50,139 nucleotides of DNA from NCBI GenBank assembly GCA_046154665.1, contig JBJXFG010000036.1, positions 1 to 50,139 of the forward strand, written 5' to 3'. This stretch comes from JAFLCM01 sp046154665. Its GTDB lineage: Bacteria; Planctomycetota; Phycisphaerae; Phycisphaerales; UBA1924. The stretch's first letter is position 1, and each line of letters begins with the position of its first letter. Of the stretch, positions 32,923 to 42,111 are shown piece by piece. The position numbers were made by a program, and so were the translations under genes. Below the pieces are notes generated by a model. The model was not told the DNA's origin, made no database searches, and saw nothing but the letters and a program-made list of their open reading frames with translations.

Positions 32923-33960
32923 TTGACGACGGCATCGGCCAACCCGAGCAGCGCCAAGTCCGCCAAACCGGTGGGGCAGGTGATCGCGCTGTCGGATTCC
33001 GATCCGTTGGCGCAGTTGAAGAAGCCGGCGCTGTGGGTGCCGCTGGCGATCCTCGCGGTGGCGTTTGTTGCGCTGGCGTGGCGCTGGCTGCTGAAGCAGT
33101 ACCAGCCTGCTCTGCCGTGGGACTTCAAGTGGCTGGAGCCTCTGGGCGGGTATTCGTGGCAGAAGCCCCAGGACTGGGGTCACTCGTACATGGTGCCGTT
33201 GATCAGCCTGTTCGCGCTCTACAAAGACCGCAAGAAGCTGGGCGAGCGTGAGCGCGCGGTGTTCTGGCCGGGCCTGCTGGTGATGGTGCTCGGGGTGGTG
33301 ATGTATGTGTTCTTCATCATCGGGTTCTCGAACCACATGTTCCAGGGCGGGGCGCTGATCCTGTGCCTGTCGGGGCTGGCGCTCTTGGTGTTCGGACCGA
33401 AGGTGTTCGGCGTGCTCGTCTTCCCGCTGCTGTACCTGCTGATGGCGGTGACGATCTCCGAAGCGGTGATGAACAAGGTGACGTACCGGCTGCAGGACAT
33501 CGCCGCGCAGGGCGCGTGGGTGATGCTCAACATGATCGGGATCGACACCGACATCACCGGCAACGTGCTGACGCCTCACGACGGCAACGGCAAGGCGATG
33601 GAGCCGCTGAACGTGGCCGAGGCGTGCTCGGGGATGCGGATGGTGATCGCGTTCATGGCGCTGGGTCTGGCGGTGGGGTGGCTGGGGTGCGCGTTCTGGT
33701 GGCAGCGGATCGCGCTGTTCCTGATGGGCGTGCCGCTGGCGGTGTTCATGAACGTGGTGCGGGTGGCGGTGCTGGGGGTTTTGAGCCTGATCAACCCGAA
33801 CCTGTCGACGGGCGAGGCGCACACGTTCATCGGGAACATCCTGCTCATCCCGTCGTTCTTCATGTTCCTGGGGATCATGTGGGCGCTGAAGAAGGCGCAG
33901 CCGGAGGCCGTCGTTGCCGCGGCGCCGGCCAAGAAAAAACAGCAGGGGGCCAAGCCATGA
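32923..33960 (+). CDS. Exosortase
   Basis: A 345-aa multi-pass inner-membrane protein with about eight hydrophobic segments. Exosortases are the transpeptidase-like enzymes that process PEP-CTERM proteins. The predicted catalytic triad is visible: Cys235 in NVAEACSGMRM, Arg280 in FMNVVRVAVLG and His300 in GEAHTFIGN. The start is a TTG at 32923 with GGAG 9 nt upstream. The stop overlaps the start of the EpsI-like gene (ATGA), so they are translationally coupled. Together with the PAP-CTERM protein upstream and the Wza/Wzc/epimerase genes around it, this is the exopolysaccharide-associated exosortase arrangement seen in many Gram-negative bacteria. The subtype cannot be assigned by eye. Confidence 0.93.
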   Translation: MTTASANPSSAKSAKPVGQVIALSDSDPLAQLKKPALWVPLAILAVAFVALAWRWLLKQYQPALPWDFKWLEPLGGYSWQKPQDWGHSYMVPLISLFALYKDRKKLGERERAVFWPGLLVMVLGVVMYVFFIIGFSNHMFQGGALILCLSGLALLVFGPKVFGVLVFPLLYLLMAVTISEAVMNKVTYRLQDIAAQGAWVMLNMIGIDTDITGNVLTPHDGNGKAMEPLNVAEACSGMRMVIAFMALGLAVGWLGCAFWWQRIALFLMGVPLAVFMNVVRVAVLGVLSLINPNLSTGEAHTFIGNILLIPSFFMFLGIMWALKKAQPEAVVAAAPAKKKQQGAKP

Positions 33961-34829
33961 ACCGACCCATCCTCAAGAGCGCGGCGTTCGTCGTCGGGGT
34001 GGCGGTGCTGGTGGGCAGCGCCGCGGGGCTCAGCTTCGTCGTCAAGGCGCTGGGAGCCCACCTCACCAAGCTGCCCATCCAGCCCGCGGGCGAGGAAAAG
34101 CAGCACAAGCTCCCCGGCGAGTTCAAGGGTTGGCCCGAGGAAGGGCGCGGCTGGAAACAGATCGGCGTCGACCGCCAGATGTCCCCGGAAGAGATCGAGG
34201 AACTCGGCACCGCCGACACCATCTCACGCCTCTATGTGGAGTTCGGCGCGGGCATCTCCGGGCCCAACAGCGAGGGGCGACGCCCGCGCGGCATCCAAGT
34301 CCACACGGCGTACTACACCGGGATGATCGACACCGTCCCGCACGTGCCGGACCGCTGCATCACCGCGGCGGGCACGGCCATGGACGGCTCCCCGCGCGAG
34401 GTCCCGGTCCCGATCGACATGAACCTGTTGTCGCCCGATCCCAGCGCCGACCACAGCAACGGGACGATTTACCGGGTGCGGAACTGGCGCGTCGGGCGCT
34501 TCGTGCGCCTGCCGCGGGGCATCGAGAACCTGCGGATGACGGTGACGCCGTTCAAAGATGGGAAATCCGGCCAGCGGTTCTACGCGGGGTACTTCTTCAT
34601 CGCCAACGGCGGCGTGGTGGCCTCGGCCAACGGGGTGCGGCTGCTGGCGTTCCGGCTGCAAGACGACTACGCGTACTACTTGAAAGTGCAGTTCACCAGC
34701 ACCGACGCGGAGTCGGAAGAAGGGCTGGGCGTGCTGGCCGGGGAACTGCTGAACAACATGCTGCCCGAGCTGGCCCTGCGGGTGCCGGACTGGGTCGAGG
34801 TGCAGGCGGGAAGGTACCCGCCCAAGTAA
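33957..34829 (+). CDS. EpsI-like exosortase-associated protein
   Basis: A 290-aa protein starting at the ATG that overlaps the exosortase stop. It has an N-terminal membrane anchor (residues about 5-27, SAAFVVGVAVLVGSAAGLSFV), then a soluble extracytoplasmic domain. EpsI-like features are IQVHTAYYTG near residue 112, HVPDRCITAAG near 127-137 (the PxxC region typical of the family) and YRVRN and the FFIANG segment later. EpsI domains often occur fused to or directly after exosortases and are thought to assist polysaccharide or protein processing; the precise role is not known. The C-terminal region (VLAGELLNNMLPELALRVPDW) is helical. Confidence 0.78.
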   Translation: MNRPILKSAAFVVGVAVLVGSAAGLSFVVKALGAHLTKLPIQPAGEEKQHKLPGEFKGWPEEGRGWKQIGVDRQMSPEEIEELGTADTISRLYVEFGAGISGPNSEGRRPRGIQVHTAYYTGMIDTVPHVPDRCITAAGTAMDGSPREVPVPIDMNLLSPDPSADHSNGTIYRVRNWRVGRFVRLPRGIENLRMTVTPFKDGKSGQRFYAGYFFIANGGVVASANGVRLLAFRLQDDYAYYLKVQFTSTDAESEEGLGVLAGELLNNMLPELALRVPDWVEVQAGRYPPK

Positions 34830-34933
34830 GACGCGAACGAGTGACTCACGACAGCGAAGGCTGAAACATCGAAGACCAAAGCCCGCGGGGAGACACCCAA
34901 CGGGATGAACGGATCGGACCGAAGGACCTCAAC

Positions 34934-37900
34934 ATGGCGACGACCAAAGTCAACAAGAACTTCGTGGTGCTGCTGGTGACGGGCATCGTGGCGGTGGTGG
35001 CCGGCCTGGGCGGCACCGCGGCGTTTGTGTTCATGCGCAGCGGCGAGCGGAACATCAGCCGCGGCGACGCCTTCATGGCCGCCGGCGACTACGGCGCCGC
35101 CCAGAAGGCCTACTCGCGCGCCGTCAACCGCGACCGCAGCCGCGTCGACTGGCTGAACAAGTGGCGCGGCGCCCTCGACAAGTGGGTGCCCGCCACCGAC
35201 ACCGAGTATCGCCAGGCGTACCAGACGTACTACCTCGGCGTGCTCCGAACCATCGCCATCGTCCAGAACAAGGACCCCAAGTCGCAGCGCGACTTCATCG
35301 AAGAGCTCGACGCGTTCATGCGCAAGGGCAGCGGCGGGCAGGTCGAGCCGATCAAGTCGTTCCTGCGCGACGTCGAGGAGCGTCTCAAGACCCTCGACGA
35401 GAACGACCCCGAGACCAAGAAGCTGCTCCGCTTCCGCGGGCTGGCCCGCGTCGACATCATGGGCGAGCAGCCGCTGCCGGATGAGGAGAAGGCGCAGGCG
35501 TTGAAGGACCTGCAGGCCGCCTTCGCCGCCGATCCGACCGACTGGGAGACCAAGTTGGCCGAGGTCCGCTGGCACCTGGTGGACGCGCAGGGCAAGGCGA
35601 GCGCGCGGCGGATGACCGAAGCCGACGAGGCCCGCGCCAAGGCCAACGAGGTGCTGTCGGCTTACCTGAAAGAAAACCCCAACCAGCCCGAGGCCCTGAT
35701 CCTGCAGTTCGTGATGAACCAGCAGGCCGCCACCGAGAAGGCCGTCACCATCGAAGACAAGGTCGCGGTGGTGAAAGCGACACGCCCCGCGGCGGACGAG
35801 CTGATGACGAAGATGGAATCGCTGCCCGGTGAACAGATCCGCACCGACACGCTGTGGCAGGTGGTGGCGCGCATCCGCACCGTGCTGGGTGCCGATGGCG
35901 CCACCCGCACCCTCGGGCTCGCCGACAAGGCCCTCGCGGTTCGGCCCAGCGACCCCGACCTTTTGATGCTCGCGGCCGAGATGACCTACGAGACCGGCAA
36001 TCTGGAAGACACGATCGCTCGCTTCCAGAAGGTCGCCGACCTGAAGGACCTGCCCGTCAGCCGCACCGGCATGCTGCTCCCGCACATGCGCCGCGTCGCC
36101 GCGGGCCGGCAGGTGGACACGGCGCTCGACATGTGGCGCAAGGCCAAGAACGAAGACGAGAAGACCGCGGCGATGGCCAAGGCCGTCGAGTACCGCGACC
36201 GCCTGAAGACGATCATCGACGTCAACAGCCAGGGCGAGCTGAAGCTGCGCGACGCGTACATCGCGATCGCCAAGGGCGACAACAACACCGGCATCGCGCT
36301 GCTGGCCGAGCTGCGTTCGCAGGCCTCGAAGGTGACCGACCACCGCGTGCTGCTGCCGCTGGCCGAAGCGCTCAACCGCGCCGGCAGCATGGGCGACGCC
36401 GTGCAGATCTACGACCGTCTGATCGACGGCGGGTACCTCGACGCGGGCGTGCTCGCCGCGGCGGGGCTGATCCACCTCGACCTGCAGAACATCGACAAGG
36501 CCACCGACTACCTCCGCCGCGCCCAGGCGCTCGAGCCCGACAACAAGGCGCTCAGGGAAATCACCGACCGCATCCGCCAGCTCCAGGCCGCCAGCAAGGG
36601 CGACATCGAGCAGATGCAGGACCCGGTGGTGCGCGAGATCCTCCGCATCGGGCAGACGATGACCGGCGGCGACCTGCGTCAGGCCCGCTCGGCCGTCGAA
36701 GAGCTCTACAAGAAGAACCCGAAAGACTGGCGCGTCGTCAAGTTCTACGTCAACTTCCTGATGCAGGACGACAACCGCGGCCGAGCCCTCGAGGTGCTCG
36801 ACAAGGCCATCGCCGACCAGCCCGAGAACAGCGAATGGCCCAAGCTCAAGCTTGTGGTGCAGAGCCCGGACCGCGACGCCGCGATGCTGGCGCTCATCGA
36901 CGCGGGCCCTGAGCCCGAGCACGAGAAGCTGGTGAGCAAGTACCAGATCTTCAACCGCAAGGGCATGCTGAAGGAAGCCGAGGAGGCGTACCAGAAGGCG
37001 ATCCAGCTCAAGCCGGATGCCGAGGGCGTGGTCGAGATGGCGTTCATGCGCCAGATCGGCAAGATCGTCGACGCGCGGGCGGTGAAGAACAACGAAGCGC
37101 GGGCCGCCGCCGAGTCCGAGGCCCAGAAGTTCGTCAACACGGCGACCGAGCGCAACCTCGACCAGATGCAGGGCTCGCTGTACAAGGCCCGCCTGCTGAT
37201 GGCCCAGGAGCAGTTCCGCGACGCCGCCGCGCTGGTTCGTCAGGCGGTCGACCGCAACCCCAACAACCCGCAGGCGTGGCGTCTGCTCGGCCTGGCCCAC
37301 ATGGAGAGCGGGCAGGTGAACGAGGGGCTCAGCGCCTTCCAGCGCGCCCTCGAAGGCCAGCCCAACAACGGCGCCATGGCCAAGGACTACGTCCGCGCCC
37401 TGGTCCGCGTCGCACGCGGCAAGGACGCCCTCGAAATCATCAGGCCCGAGACCGGCGTCCTCAAGTTCTCCGAGAACGGCGGCGACGAGGAACTCGTCGA
37501 CATGTGGCTCGAACTCGAAGCCCAGCAGGGCGGCCCGGCCGGCGTGGCCAAGGCCATCGAGCGGCGCCGCGTCATCTTCAACCGCAAGCCGAACCAGATC
37601 AACAACGCCTCTTCGCTGTGCCGGCTGCTCATCGACGCCGACCGGTTCGAGGAGGCGCAGAAGGTGCTCGAAGGGATCGAGAAGATCCCCGACGTGAACA
37701 AGGAAATGGTGGTTCGCCTGAAGGCCGACTGGTTCGCCGCCCAGAAGAAGTTTGAGGAAGGCGAGCAGGTGTTCAAAGACCACCTCGCGGCCCTGGGCGA
37801 CAAGGCGACCGTCACGCCGTGGCTCATGTACGCCGGTTGGCAGCAGGCCCACGGTCGCCGCGAGCCGTCCATCGCGGTGCTGCAAGAGGCCCGCAAGCTT

Positions 37901-39733
37901 CAGACCAAGGCGTTCGAGGCCGACCGTCAGCTGGGCGACCTGATGTTCAACGGGGCGGCGGAGATGTTTGACGACGCCGAGCGTCGCCGGGCGCGCCGCG
38001 ACCCCGAGGGCGCCGACAAGCAGAAGGCCGCCGGGCAGGAAGCGCTGGTGCTGGCCGAGCAGTCGTACCGCGCCATCATCGAGGGCGACGCCGACGATCC
38101 GTCCCAGGGCTTCCCCGTGACCAAGCGCATGGTGGAGACGCTGATCCGCCTCGAGCGGTTCGAGGACGCGTCCAAGACGCTCGACCGTCTGAAGCAGGTT
38201 TCGCCCCCGGAGCAAAAGGTCGAGCAGGACCTGCAGTACCTGCTGCTCCGCGGCGCCGTGGCCGACAAGCTGAACAAGCCCAGCGAGGCCCGCAAGTTCT
38301 ACGACCAGGCCGTCGAGCGTTACCCGGGCGATCACCGCCCGTTCATCTCGCGGGCGATGCTGAACTCGCGCGACCAGACGCTGTTCCCCGACGCAGTGGC
38401 CGACCTCACCCAGGTGACCAAGCTCATCCCCGCCAGCCCGCTGGCGTGGAACATGCTGTTCGTGCTCCACGAGCAGCGCGGCATGACCGACCAGGCGTAC
38501 GCCCTGCTCACCAAAGCCGTTGACCAGAACCCCAACAACGACGCGCTCAACAAGCTCTATGTCGAACGACTGACGCAGGGCGGGCTCCGCGAACAGGCCG
38601 TGCAGCACATGCTCCGCATGGTGGCCCGAGACAAAAAGCCCGACCCGGCCATCATCCGCTCGACCGCCCAGTACTGCCTTCTGATGGACAAGTACCGCGA
38701 GGCGGCGGAGATGTACAAGCTGCTGATGCAGCAGGACGGCTTCAACACCGTCGACGTCCAGTCGCTCTACCTGCACTGCCTGCTGCGCCGCGGCGCGCCC
38801 TTCCCCGAGAAGGGCGAAGTGGGCGAGCTGCTCCGCGAGATCAGCAAGGACGCCGCCGCCGGCGAGACCCAGGCGGGCATCATGCTCCGGGCCCGCGCCG
38901 AGGCCTATCTCGGCGCCACCGACAAGGGCATGGAGCTCGCCAAGAAGGGCTACAAGCTGGCCGAGAACTCCAACGCCATCTACGCCTGGTTCACCGAGAC
39001 TGTCGAGATGTTCTGGCTGTCGCTCAAGAAGGGCAACACGATGTACCGCGAGCTTCCCGACGGGCGGCGCCAGGCGCAGCGCGACGTGTTCGACCGCTTC
39101 CGGAGTGTCCGCGCGCCGCTGCCGCCCATGATGGTGATCATGGAGATCCCCTTCCGCCAGGCGGCGGGCGAGCCGCTCTCCAAGCTCGTCGAAGAGTTGG
39201 TCAAGCTCGATCCGCAGGTGAAGGACGACGGGCCGGCCCGGATCGAGATGTTCCGCGCCCTCAACCAGCTCTATTACGGGATGAACGACTACGAGAAGTC
39301 GCTCCAGGCGTGCAAGGACGGCCTGGCCCTCAGGCCCGACGACGCCGAGTTCAACAACAACGCGGCGTACACGCTGTCCAAGCACCTCAACCGCGCCGCC
39401 GAGGCGCTGCCCTTCGCGCAGAACGCCGCCAAGGGGATGCCCAACAGCTCCGCGGTGCTCGACACGCTCGGGCAGATCTACCTGCAGCTCGGCGATGTCG
39501 AGAAGGCGATCGAGTCGCTCGTCAAGGCCGTGGACTTCGCCGCCAGACCCGACGAGATCGTGGCGGCGAACCTGCACCTGGGCGAGGCGCGGCTGCTGAT
39601 GAAGCCGACGCCTGACATCGGCGCCGCCCGCAAGTGTTTCGACAGGGCCCGAGAAACCTTCCTCAAGATGCCCGAAACCGCCCGCAAGCAGTTCGAAGCG
39701 GATCTGGAATCGTTGAGGCGGAAGGTGCAGTAG
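34934..39733 (+). CDS. Very large membrane-anchored TPR protein of the exosortase locus
   Basis: A 1599-aa protein with one N-terminal transmembrane segment (residues 9-34, FVVLLVTGIVAVVAGLGGTAAFVFM) and then almost entirely helical repeats. TPR-type motifs recur throughout, for example GDYGAAQKAYSRAVNRD near 52, GNLEDTIARFQKVADL near 350, GSMGDAVQIYDRLIDGG near 486, ESGQVNEGLSAFQRALEGQPNNG near 793 and NDYEKSLQACKDGLALRPDDAEF near 1452, with linker stretches up to 100 residues. The SD is GAAGGA. Exosortase loci often contain a TPR protein (PrsT type, about 900 aa), and this one is much longer. It probably scaffolds the export complex on the periplasmic side; that is inference from position. 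The gene is free of frameshifts as read. Confidence 0.88.
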   Translation: MATTKVNKNFVVLLVTGIVAVVAGLGGTAAFVFMRSGERNISRGDAFMAAGDYGAAQKAYSRAVNRDRSRVDWLNKWRGALDKWVPATDTEYRQAYQTYYLGVLRTIAIVQNKDPKSQRDFIEELDAFMRKGSGGQVEPIKSFLRDVEERLKTLDENDPETKKLLRFRGLARVDIMGEQPLPDEEKAQALKDLQAAFAADPTDWETKLAEVRWHLVDAQGKASARRMTEADEARAKANEVLSAYLKENPNQPEALILQFVMNQQAATEKAVTIEDKVAVVKATRPAADELMTKMESLPGEQIRTDTLWQVVARIRTVLGADGATRTLGLADKALAVRPSDPDLLMLAAEMTYETGNLEDTIARFQKVADLKDLPVSRTGMLLPHMRRVAAGRQVDTALDMWRKAKNEDEKTAAMAKAVEYRDRLKTIIDVNSQGELKLRDAYIAIAKGDNNTGIALLAELRSQASKVTDHRVLLPLAEALNRAGSMGDAVQIYDRLIDGGYLDAGVLAAAGLIHLDLQNIDKATDYLRRAQALEPDNKALREITDRIRQLQAASKGDIEQMQDPVVREILRIGQTMTGGDLRQARSAVEELYKKNPKDWRVVKFYVNFLMQDDNRGRALEVLDKAIADQPENSEWPKLKLVVQSPDRDAAMLALIDAGPEPEHEKLVSKYQIFNRKGMLKEAEEAYQKAIQLKPDAEGVVEMAFMRQIGKIVDARAVKNNEARAAAESEAQKFVNTATERNLDQMQGSLYKARLLMAQEQFRDAAALVRQAVDRNPNNPQAWRLLGLAHMESGQVNEGLSAFQRALEGQPNNGAMAKDYVRALVRVARGKDALEIIRPETGVLKFSENGGDEELVDMWLELEAQQGGPAGVAKAIERRRVIFNRKPNQINNASSLCRLLIDADRFEEAQKVLEGIEKIPDVNKEMVVRLKADWFAAQKKFEEGEQVFKDHLAALGDKATVTPWLMYAGWQQAHGRREPSIAVLQEARKLQTKAFEADRQLGDLMFNGAAEMFDDAERRRARRDPEGADKQKAAGQEALVLAEQSYRAIIEGDADDPSQGFPVTKRMVETLIRLERFEDASKTLDRLKQVSPPEQKVEQDLQYLLLRGAVADKLNKPSEARKFYDQAVERYPGDHRPFISRAMLNSRDQTLFPDAVADLTQVTKLIPASPLAWNMLFVLHEQRGMTDQAYALLTKAVDQNPNNDALNKLYVERLTQGGLREQAVQHMLRMVARDKKPDPAIIRSTAQYCLLMDKYREAAEMYKLLMQQDGFNTVDVQSLYLHCLLRRGAPFPEKGEVGELLREISKDAAAGETQAGIMLRARAEAYLGATDKGMELAKKGYKLAENSNAIYAWFTETVEMFWLSLKKGNTMYRELPDGRRQAQRDVFDRFRSVRAPLPPMMVIMEIPFRQAAGEPLSKLVEELVKLDPQVKDDGPARIEMFRALNQLYYGMNDYEKSLQACKDGLALRPDDAEFNNNAAYTLSKHLNRAAEALPFAQNAAKGMPNSSAVLDTLGQIYLQLGDVEKAIESLVKAVDFAARPDEIVAANLHLGEARLLMKPTPDIGAARKCFDRARETFLKMPETARKQFEADLESLRRKVQ

Positions 39734-39879
39734 GCCGAAGAGACTGAGAGAAACCGCGCCCGAAGTGCGCCGGCGGTTCAGACCCCGCACCGGGGCCGGT
39801 ATCGCCCCAGCGCAGATTCTGCGCGATGCACAGCCGACAGAGTCCCGACGGAGTCAAGACGGATCAAGGACCCAGAACC

Positions 39880-42108
39880 ATGACCAGCATCCCCGCCAAC
39901 CCGAGTCTCGCCGCCGCGCGGCCCTCCGCCAGCGCCCCTCCGCCCCAGGCGGCGCCCGCGATCGACCCGATCCGCGTGCTCCAGCAGTATTACCCATGGC
40001 TGCTGCTGTCGGCGGTGCTGGGGGCGATTCTGGGCGTCGCCGTCCACTTCGCCAGCCTGTTCCTGTACCCCATCTACACCGGCTATGTGGTGTTCCAGTG
40101 CTCGCCCCCGGCCCGCCCCGGCGAAGGCAGCATGCAGGCCGCAGGCAACGTGGCCCAGGTGAAGGAAGAGCTGCTGCTCTACATGGAAACACAGGTCAGC
40201 GTGCTGAAGTCAGACGTGGTGCTCAGCAAGGCGGTGAGCCAGCCGCAGGTGCGTGAGACCGACTGGGCCAAGGCCTTCATGAGCGCCGGCAACTACGACC
40301 CCGCCGAGGCCCTGAAGGAACTCCGCAAGATCGTCGGTTCGTACGTGATCCCTGAGACGGCGCTGATCCGTTTCCAGATCCGCACGCACAAGAAGGGCGA
40401 CGCCGCGACCATCGCCAACGCGATCAAGGACGTCTTCCTCGACGACAACCGCCAGCAGACCAACCGCGAGACGACCGCGCTGCTGACCCTCACCAGCGAC
40501 AAGGTCCGCGAGCTCGACTCCGACCTGCGCAACCTCGACAACCAGATGGAGAACCTGCTGCAGGCGCGGCAGATCACCACCCTCGAGCAGCAGAACAACG
40601 AGCGCTACGTCGAAATCCTCCAGCTCCAGCCGCAGCTGGTCGAACTGCGTGACACCGCGGCCAAGGCGCAGGAGCAGCTCGATACCTTCGAGACCCTGGC
40701 CAAGAACCCCGCGGGTGTGCAATACCCAGAGGGCATCACCGCCGAGGCGGAGATGACCCGCGTCGCCGAAGAGCTCAAGGCCCAGATCGCCCAGGCCACC
40801 GCACGTCTGAACACCGACAAGCAGGAGTTCGGCGAAGAGCACGTGCAGGTGCGGCGCACCCAGCGGCTCATCGAGGCCCTCCAGAACGAACGCAACAACG
40901 TCATCGAGAGCACCAAGGCCGAGATGTTCGCCAGCCAGCGCGAGCAGCTCCGCAACACCATCGGCAACACCGCCGCCGCCCTCGAACAGCTCGGCAACCG
41001 CCTCGACGAGGCCAAGGCCCAGCTCCGCGACACGACCATCGCCCTGAAGCAGTACCGCGAGTTCGAGAAGACCCGCGAGGAGAAGCTCAAGCTCAAGGCC
41101 GAGTTCGAGGGGCGTGCCGTCGAACTGGCGATGCTCCAGCAGCGGTCCAATCGAGTGCGCTCCATCTCCGACGCCGAGCCCCCGGACACCCCGACCTTCC
41201 CGCAGGCCAAGGTCGTCATCCCGCTGACGGCGGTGGCGATCGTCGGCCTGGTGGCCGGCTTCATCGTGCTCAAGGAAGCCCGCGAGCAGCGCGTCCGCAG
41301 CCCACAGGACGTCGCCATGATCCCGCGCACTCGGGCGGTGGGCTTCGTTCCCGAGCTCGAGATGGACCCCAGCGCCCCGACCAAGATCGAATCGGCGGTC
41401 CACGAACGGCCCGACGGCATCATCGCCGAATCGGTCCGCCAGATCCGCGCCAACCTCACCAAGGCCATGCAGGCCAAGGGCCACCGCACGTTGGTGGTCA
41501 CCAGCGGCATGCCGGGGTCGGGCGCTTCGTCGCTCATCTCGAACCTCGCCACCAGCGCCGCCTCTGTGGGCATGAGCGTGCTCGTCATCGACGCCAACTC
41601 GCGCCGCCCCGCCCAGCACGGCATCTTCGGCGTGTCCGAAGCCCCCGGCCTCTCGGAGGTCCTCCGCGGGCAACAGCCGTTCGCCTCGTGCGTGGTCACG
41701 GCCAAGCGCGATGGCATCTCGATCCTGCCCGCGGGCAAGGACCGCAAGGGCATCCACGAGCGCTTCGGCTCGCGCGAGATGGCCCAGGTGCTCGCCGACG
41801 CGAAGGAGCGCTTCGAGCTGGTGCTCATCGACACCCCGCCCTCGGTGGTGGCCAACGACGCCAACACCCTGACCGGCATGGCCGACGCGGTGATGCTCGT
41901 GGTGCGGGCCTACGCCGAGAAGCGCGGCCTGGTCGCCCGTCTGCGGAACCAGTTGGGCGAGCACCGCGCCGAGTTCCTCGGCGTGGTGGTCAACGCCGTG
42001 CAGGCTTCCGCCGGCGGCTACTTCAAGAAGAACTTCGAGCAGGCGATGCGGTATCAGGACGGCGACGGGTCGCCCACGCCGCCCCCGCCCGTGTCGAAGG
42101 CCGCCTAA
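39880..42108 (+). CDS. Wzz/Wzc-like chain-length and tyrosine-kinase-type protein with a P-loop lacking its lysine
   Basis: A 742-aa fusion. N-terminal residues 30-60 contain a transmembrane helix (YYPWLLLSAVLGAILGVAVHF) followed by the Wzz domain, a long coiled coil (residues about 220-420) and a second transmembrane helix (residues 445-465, IPLTAVAIVGLVAGFIVL). The cytoplasmic BY-kinase-like ATPase follows: Walker A region SGMPGSGASSL (543-553), Walker A' IDANSRRP near 570 and Walker B LVLIDTPP near 648. In the canonical Walker A the residue after GSG is Lys; here codon 549 (41524-41526) is GCT, Ala. The C-terminus has only two Tyr, not a Tyr cluster. It may therefore be a regulatory pseudo-kinase. 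SD AAGGA is present. Confidence 0.87.
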   Translation: MTSIPANPSLAAARPSASAPPPQAAPAIDPIRVLQQYYPWLLLSAVLGAILGVAVHFASLFLYPIYTGYVVFQCSPPARPGEGSMQAAGNVAQVKEELLLYMETQVSVLKSDVVLSKAVSQPQVRETDWAKAFMSAGNYDPAEALKELRKIVGSYVIPETALIRFQIRTHKKGDAATIANAIKDVFLDDNRQQTNRETTALLTLTSDKVRELDSDLRNLDNQMENLLQARQITTLEQQNNERYVEILQLQPQLVELRDTAAKAQEQLDTFETLAKNPAGVQYPEGITAEAEMTRVAEELKAQIAQATARLNTDKQEFGEEHVQVRRTQRLIEALQNERNNVIESTKAEMFASQREQLRNTIGNTAAALEQLGNRLDEAKAQLRDTTIALKQYREFEKTREEKLKLKAEFEGRAVELAMLQQRSNRVRSISDAEPPDTPTFPQAKVVIPLTAVAIVGLVAGFIVLKEAREQRVRSPQDVAMIPRTRAVGFVPELEMDPSAPTKIESAVHERPDGIIAESVRQIRANLTKAMQAKGHRTLVVTSGMPGSGASSLISNLATSAASVGMSVLVIDANSRRPAQHGIFGVSEAPGLSEVLRGQQPFASCVVTAKRDGISILPAGKDRKGIHERFGSREMAQVLADAKERFELVLIDTPPSVVANDANTLTGMADAVMLVVRAYAEKRGLVARLRNQLGEHRAEFLGVVVNAVQASAGGYFKKNFEQAMRYQDGDGSPTPPPPVSKAA

Positions 42109-42111
42109 GCC

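Noticed and set aside
34934..39733. Possible fusion of two TPR genes caused by an assembly join
   Set aside because: The repeats and codon usage continue evenly over the whole length and there is no internal SD-start pair that would suggest two genes.
34676..39790. A 1704-aa open frame on the minus strand across the TPR gene
   Set aside because: It is antisense to the clearly coding TPR protein and arises because high GC removes stop codons. Its composition (Leu/Val/His/Gly/Arg) shows no domain and it has no RBS.
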